NCBI GenBank assembly: GCA_003449495.1
Contig: DMHJ01000166.1
Span: 1,606-10,149, forward strand
DNA: 8,544 nucleotides
Source: Clostridiales bacterium UBA8153
GTDB taxonomy: Bacteria; Bacillota; Sulfobacillia; UBA8153
Reading direction: 5' to 3'
The notes below the pieces were generated by a model. The model saw nothing but the letters and a program-made list of their open reading frames with translations, ran no database searches and had not been told where the DNA came from. Below, one piece after another: positions 7,024 through 8,544 of this stretch. How positions within the stretch are numbered: position 1 is the first letter of the stretch; the number at the start of each line of letters is the position of its first letter. Made by a program: the position numbers and the translations under genes.

Positions 7024-7070
7024 GGTTGCCTCCTCAGGTGGGCGACGGCAACCACGGCCCGGCCGGGCCG
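7024..7070. repeat. Inverted repeat followed by a 16-bp perfect palindrome
   Basis: GGTTGCC (7024-7030) pairs with GGCAACC (7047-7053) over a 16-nt loop. It is followed immediately by the perfect palindrome CGGCCCGGCCGGGCCG (7055-7070). With the preceding terminator-like hairpin this makes three consecutive dyads within about 70 bp. They may be part of the glyA 3' end or protein-binding sites. The palindrome core CCCGGCCGGG is also found at 3227-3236. Confidence 0.5.
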
Positions 7071-7125
7071 GGCAAGGCAGAGGCAGGTCGTCCCTTTGGC
7101 TGGGGCAAGGCGCACGGAATGACCG

Positions 7126-7253
7126 GGTAGAGGTCAAGTTGGGTGACGGACCGCCCTGGTGGGACTAGGCCGGCGTGACCACTCCCGGGTGGCCGGCTTC
7201 CCCGGGGCCGGGCGGTGCCGACCTCTGCCGGCCTGGGCGCCGCCAGGGCGGTC
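7126..7253 (+). ncRNA. Candidate structured 5' leader (three-way junction) of the FBP aldolase/phosphatase gene
   Basis: An 11-bp perfect inverted repeat, GACCGCCCTGG (7149-7159) with CCAGGGCGGTC (7243-7253), extends to 14 pairs with one wobble and closes a domain of about 105 nt. Two hairpins fit inside. One is 7167-7199: a 7-bp stem, a 5-nt bulge CGTGA, then CCAC/GTGG with a 6-nt loop. The other is GGCCGG/CCGGCC (7206-7211 with 7228-7233) with a 16-nt loop. AGAGGTC upstream (7129-7135) is complementary to GACCTCT in that last loop (7220-7226), allowing a pseudoknot. The 3' part, CCGGCCTGGGC, recalls the end of the ZTP riboswitch, but that motif's GGGAGC core is absent. Predicted by eye only; high GC makes chance pairing easier. 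Confidence 0.35.
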
Positions 7254-7275
7254 GGGAAAGCACAGAGGAATAACC

Positions 7276-7359
7276 TTGAACGACCAGAGAATCGCACGCG
7301 TATCACGAAGCGCATCCAACCAAAGGGGGAACCTGTGGTGGCCGGTAGCATTACCCTGA
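7276..7359 (+). CDS. Possible 27-aa upstream ORF overlapping the FBP aldolase/phosphatase start
   Basis: A TTG at 7276 stands 6 nt after AGAGGA (7264-7269), a good Shine-Dalgarno spacing. It opens a 27-residue frame beginning MNDQRIARVSRS and ending NLWWPVALP. The frame overlaps the start of the next gene by about 25 nt in another reading frame. TTG starts are common in this window, so initiation here is plausible, and translation through the overlap could expose or couple the downstream start. The peptide is basic, with a Trp-Trp pair near its end, and matches no family I recognise. It may equally be a chance frame. Confidence 0.25.
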   Translation: MNDQRIARVSRSASNQRGNLWWPVALP

Positions 7360-8450
7360 GCGTGATCAAAGCGGACATCGGCGGTTATGTCGGGCATTGC
7401 AGTGTGCACTCGGCGCTGGTAGCCCGGGCGCGCCAGTTTCTAGCAGAACACGGGGCCGACCTGCTCACCGACTGGTCGGTGCTCACCGTTGGTGACGACC
7501 TGGTGCTGGTGATGACCCATCGCAACGGCGAGGATAATCCCAGCATCCACCAGCTGGCCTGGGACCTGTTTGTGGCCTGCACCGAGGTGGCCTGCAGCCT
7601 CAAACTGTATGGAGCGGGCCAGGACCTGCTGGCCGATGCTTTTTCGGGTAACATCAAAGGCCTGGGACCCGGGGTAGCGGAGATGGAGTTCGTGGAGCGC
7701 CTGTCCGAACCAGTGGTCATCCTGGCCGCCGATAAGACGGACCCGGGGGCGTGGAACCTTCCCCTGTACAAGATGTTCGCCGACCCATTCAACACTGCCG
7801 GACTGGTCATCGACGGGAAGATGCACAAGGGTTTCCGGTTTGAAGTCCATGACCTGGTGGCCAACTGCCGGGTGTTCTTTGACTGCCCCGAAGAGCTTTA
7901 CGATATGCTGGTCTTCATCGGGGCATCGTCCCGGTACTGCATCAAGTCGGTGCACTCCCGCACGCTCCCGGAGCCGGGGGCCTCCTCTTCCACCCAGAAA
8001 CTCAATCTTATGGCCGGGCGTTACATCGGCAAGGACGATCCGGTGTGCATCGTACGTTGCCAGAACGGCCTGCCGGCAGTGGGAGAGGTCCTGGAGCCCT
8101 TTGCCACGCCGCACCTGGTTGCCGGTTGGATGCGCGGTTCCCACAGTGGTCCGCTCATGCCCGTGGGGTTTTGCGATGCCACGCCCACCCGGTTTGACGG
8201 CCCGCCCCGGGTCATCGCCGCCGGGTACCAACTGGCGGGCGGCCGGCTGGGAGGCCCCCACGACTTTTTCGCAGACAAATCCTTCGACCGGGCCCGGCAG
8301 CGGGCCCTGGAAGTTGCCGACTACATGCGGCAGATGGGGCCCTTTGAGCCCCACCGCCTGCCCTTGGACGCCATGGAGTACACTACGCTTCCCGATGTGG
8401 CGAAGCGCCTGAAGGACCGGTTCGAACCCATCAGGCAGACGCGATGGTGA
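7335..8450 (+). CDS. fbp: Fructose-1,6-bisphosphate aldolase/phosphatase (archaeal-type, class V FBPase)
   Basis: This single-domain cytosolic enzyme of 371 residues condenses dihydroxyacetone phosphate with glyceraldehyde-3-phosphate and dephosphorylates the product to fructose-6-phosphate, making gluconeogenesis one-directional. Family motifs are complete: KADIGGYVGH (12-21), VGDDLVLVMTH (52-62), YGAGQDLLADAFSGNIKGLGPGVAEMEF (92-119), ADKTDPGAWNLPLYKMFADPFNTAGLVID (132-160), AGRYIGKDDP (227-236), GWMRGSHSGPLMPV, DATPTRFDGPPRV and GPFEPHRLPLDAMEYTTLP. K233 in YIGKDDP matches the Schiff-base lysine of the archaeal enzymes, with the neighbouring Tyr and Asp pair present. The Mg-binding aspartates are also present. 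The start is GTG at 7335 or GTG at 7338, both after AAGGGGG (7323-7329); the later one would put the lysine at 232. An upstream in-frame extension to 7215 has no family similarity. The family is typical of archaea and thermophilic or autotrophic bacteria. Confidence 0.96.
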   Translation: MVAGSITLSVIKADIGGYVGHCSVHSALVARARQFLAEHGADLLTDWSVLTVGDDLVLVMTHRNGEDNPSIHQLAWDLFVACTEVACSLKLYGAGQDLLADAFSGNIKGLGPGVAEMEFVERLSEPVVILAADKTDPGAWNLPLYKMFADPFNTAGLVIDGKMHKGFRFEVHDLVANCRVFFDCPEELYDMLVFIGASSRYCIKSVHSRTLPEPGASSSTQKLNLMAGRYIGKDDPVCIVRCQNGLPAVGEVLEPFATPHLVAGWMRGSHSGPLMPVGFCDATPTRFDGPPRVIAAGYQLAGGRLGGPHDFFADKSFDRARQRALEVADYMRQMGPFEPHRLPLDAMEYTTLPDVAKRLKDRFEPIRQTRW

Positions 8451-8520
8451 CGGCTGTGCCGGGTGGACCGGGCGGGTTGGTCCGGAGAAACCGGGCGAAT
8501 GCCGGGTAGGAAGGGGGCGG
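8451..8520 (+). other. Intergenic gap after the FBP aldolase/phosphatase gene
   Basis: This short GC-rich gap has CCGGG-type near repeats and a weak 5-bp hairpin, GGACC (8465-8469) with GGTCC (8479-8483), over a 9-nt loop. There is no T-tract and no convincing terminator. It ends in a purine-rich AGGAAGGGGG stretch (8508-8517) that looks like a ribosome binding site for a following gene. Confidence 0.4.
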
Positions 8521-8523
8521 GTG

Positions 8524-8544
8524 GTGCGGGCGGCGGTGGCTTCC
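8524..8544 (+). CDS. Possible start of a further rightward gene, cut by the window edge
   Basis: GTG at 8524 lies 6 nt after AAGGGGG (8511-8517), the same Shine-Dalgarno form used by the preceding gene, and opens seven codons reading MRAAVAS before the window ends. GTG at 8521 is an in-frame alternative. Nothing can be said about function. The call rests only on the ribosome binding site, the start codon and the rightward orientation of its neighbours. Confidence 0.3.

Noticed and set aside
7126..7253. ZTP (pfl) riboswitch
   Set aside because: CCGGCCTGGGC and TGCCGACC resemble parts of it, but the GGGAGC core and the GUGACUGGCG strand are missing or misplaced.
7276..7306. Sigma-70 promoter TTGAAC ... 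TATCAC
   Set aside because: The spacer is 19 bp and each hexamer matches consensus at only four positions; too weak to call.
7215..7334. N-terminal extension of the FBP aldolase/phosphatase from GTG at 7215
   Set aside because: The 40 added residues match nothing in the family and lie in the predicted structured leader; the GTG pair at 7335/7338 has the AAGGGGG site.
7440..8354. Minus-strand open frame of 304 codons opposite the FBP aldolase/phosphatase gene
   Set aside because: The plus-strand frame carries every family motif; the opposite frame has none and no ribosome binding site context was convincing.

Overview
The window comes from a GC-rich bacterial chromosome. Third codon positions are mostly G or C, Shine-Dalgarno sites are strong (AGGAGG, AAAGGAG, AGGAG), and most starts are TTG or GTG. 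An archaeal-type bifunctional fructose-1,6-bisphosphate aldolase/phosphatase and a clostridial-looking gene set suggest a thermophilic, anaerobic Firmicute, perhaps Moorella/Peptococcaceae-like. That placement is inferred from gene content and style, not from a marker gene.

Left block, minus strand (about 1-3031): azlC, azlD and a large M28/DUF4910-type zinc aminopeptidase, read in that order. azlC and azlD overlap by 4 bp. The peptidase follows after about 60 bp and runs off the left edge of the window (672 codons visible, no stop). An aminopeptidase beside a branched-chain amino acid exporter suggests handling of peptide-derived amino acids.

Middle (3032-3305): a divergent intergenic region that holds a structured azlC leader. 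Rightward genes follow: a small FMN nitroreductase (3306-3800) and a rhomboid intramembrane protease (3865-4554). Next is a 212-bp hairpin-rich leader, then a divergent PLP-dependent cysteine-synthase-family enzyme (4767-5717) and serine hydroxymethyltransferase glyA (5745-6986). The last two are probably co-transcribed and link glycine/serine, one-carbon and sulfur amino acid metabolism. A perfect 10-bp GC hairpin follows glyA.

Right block: a 348-bp gap (6987-7334) rich in inverted repeats. It includes a possible three-way-junction RNA with a pseudoknot option and a possible 27-aa upstream ORF overlapping the next start. Then comes the fructose-bisphosphate aldolase/phosphatase (7335-8450), the gluconeogenic enzyme typical of archaea and some thermophilic/autotrophic bacteria. 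The last bases may hold the start of another gene.

Most of the window is recognisable metabolism. I see no phage, transposon, CRISPR, tRNA or rRNA. The best candidates for something undescribed are the structured leader and small ORF before the FBP aldolase/phosphatase, the switch-like hairpins before the cysteine-synthase paralog, that paralog's altered motifs, and the azlC leader.
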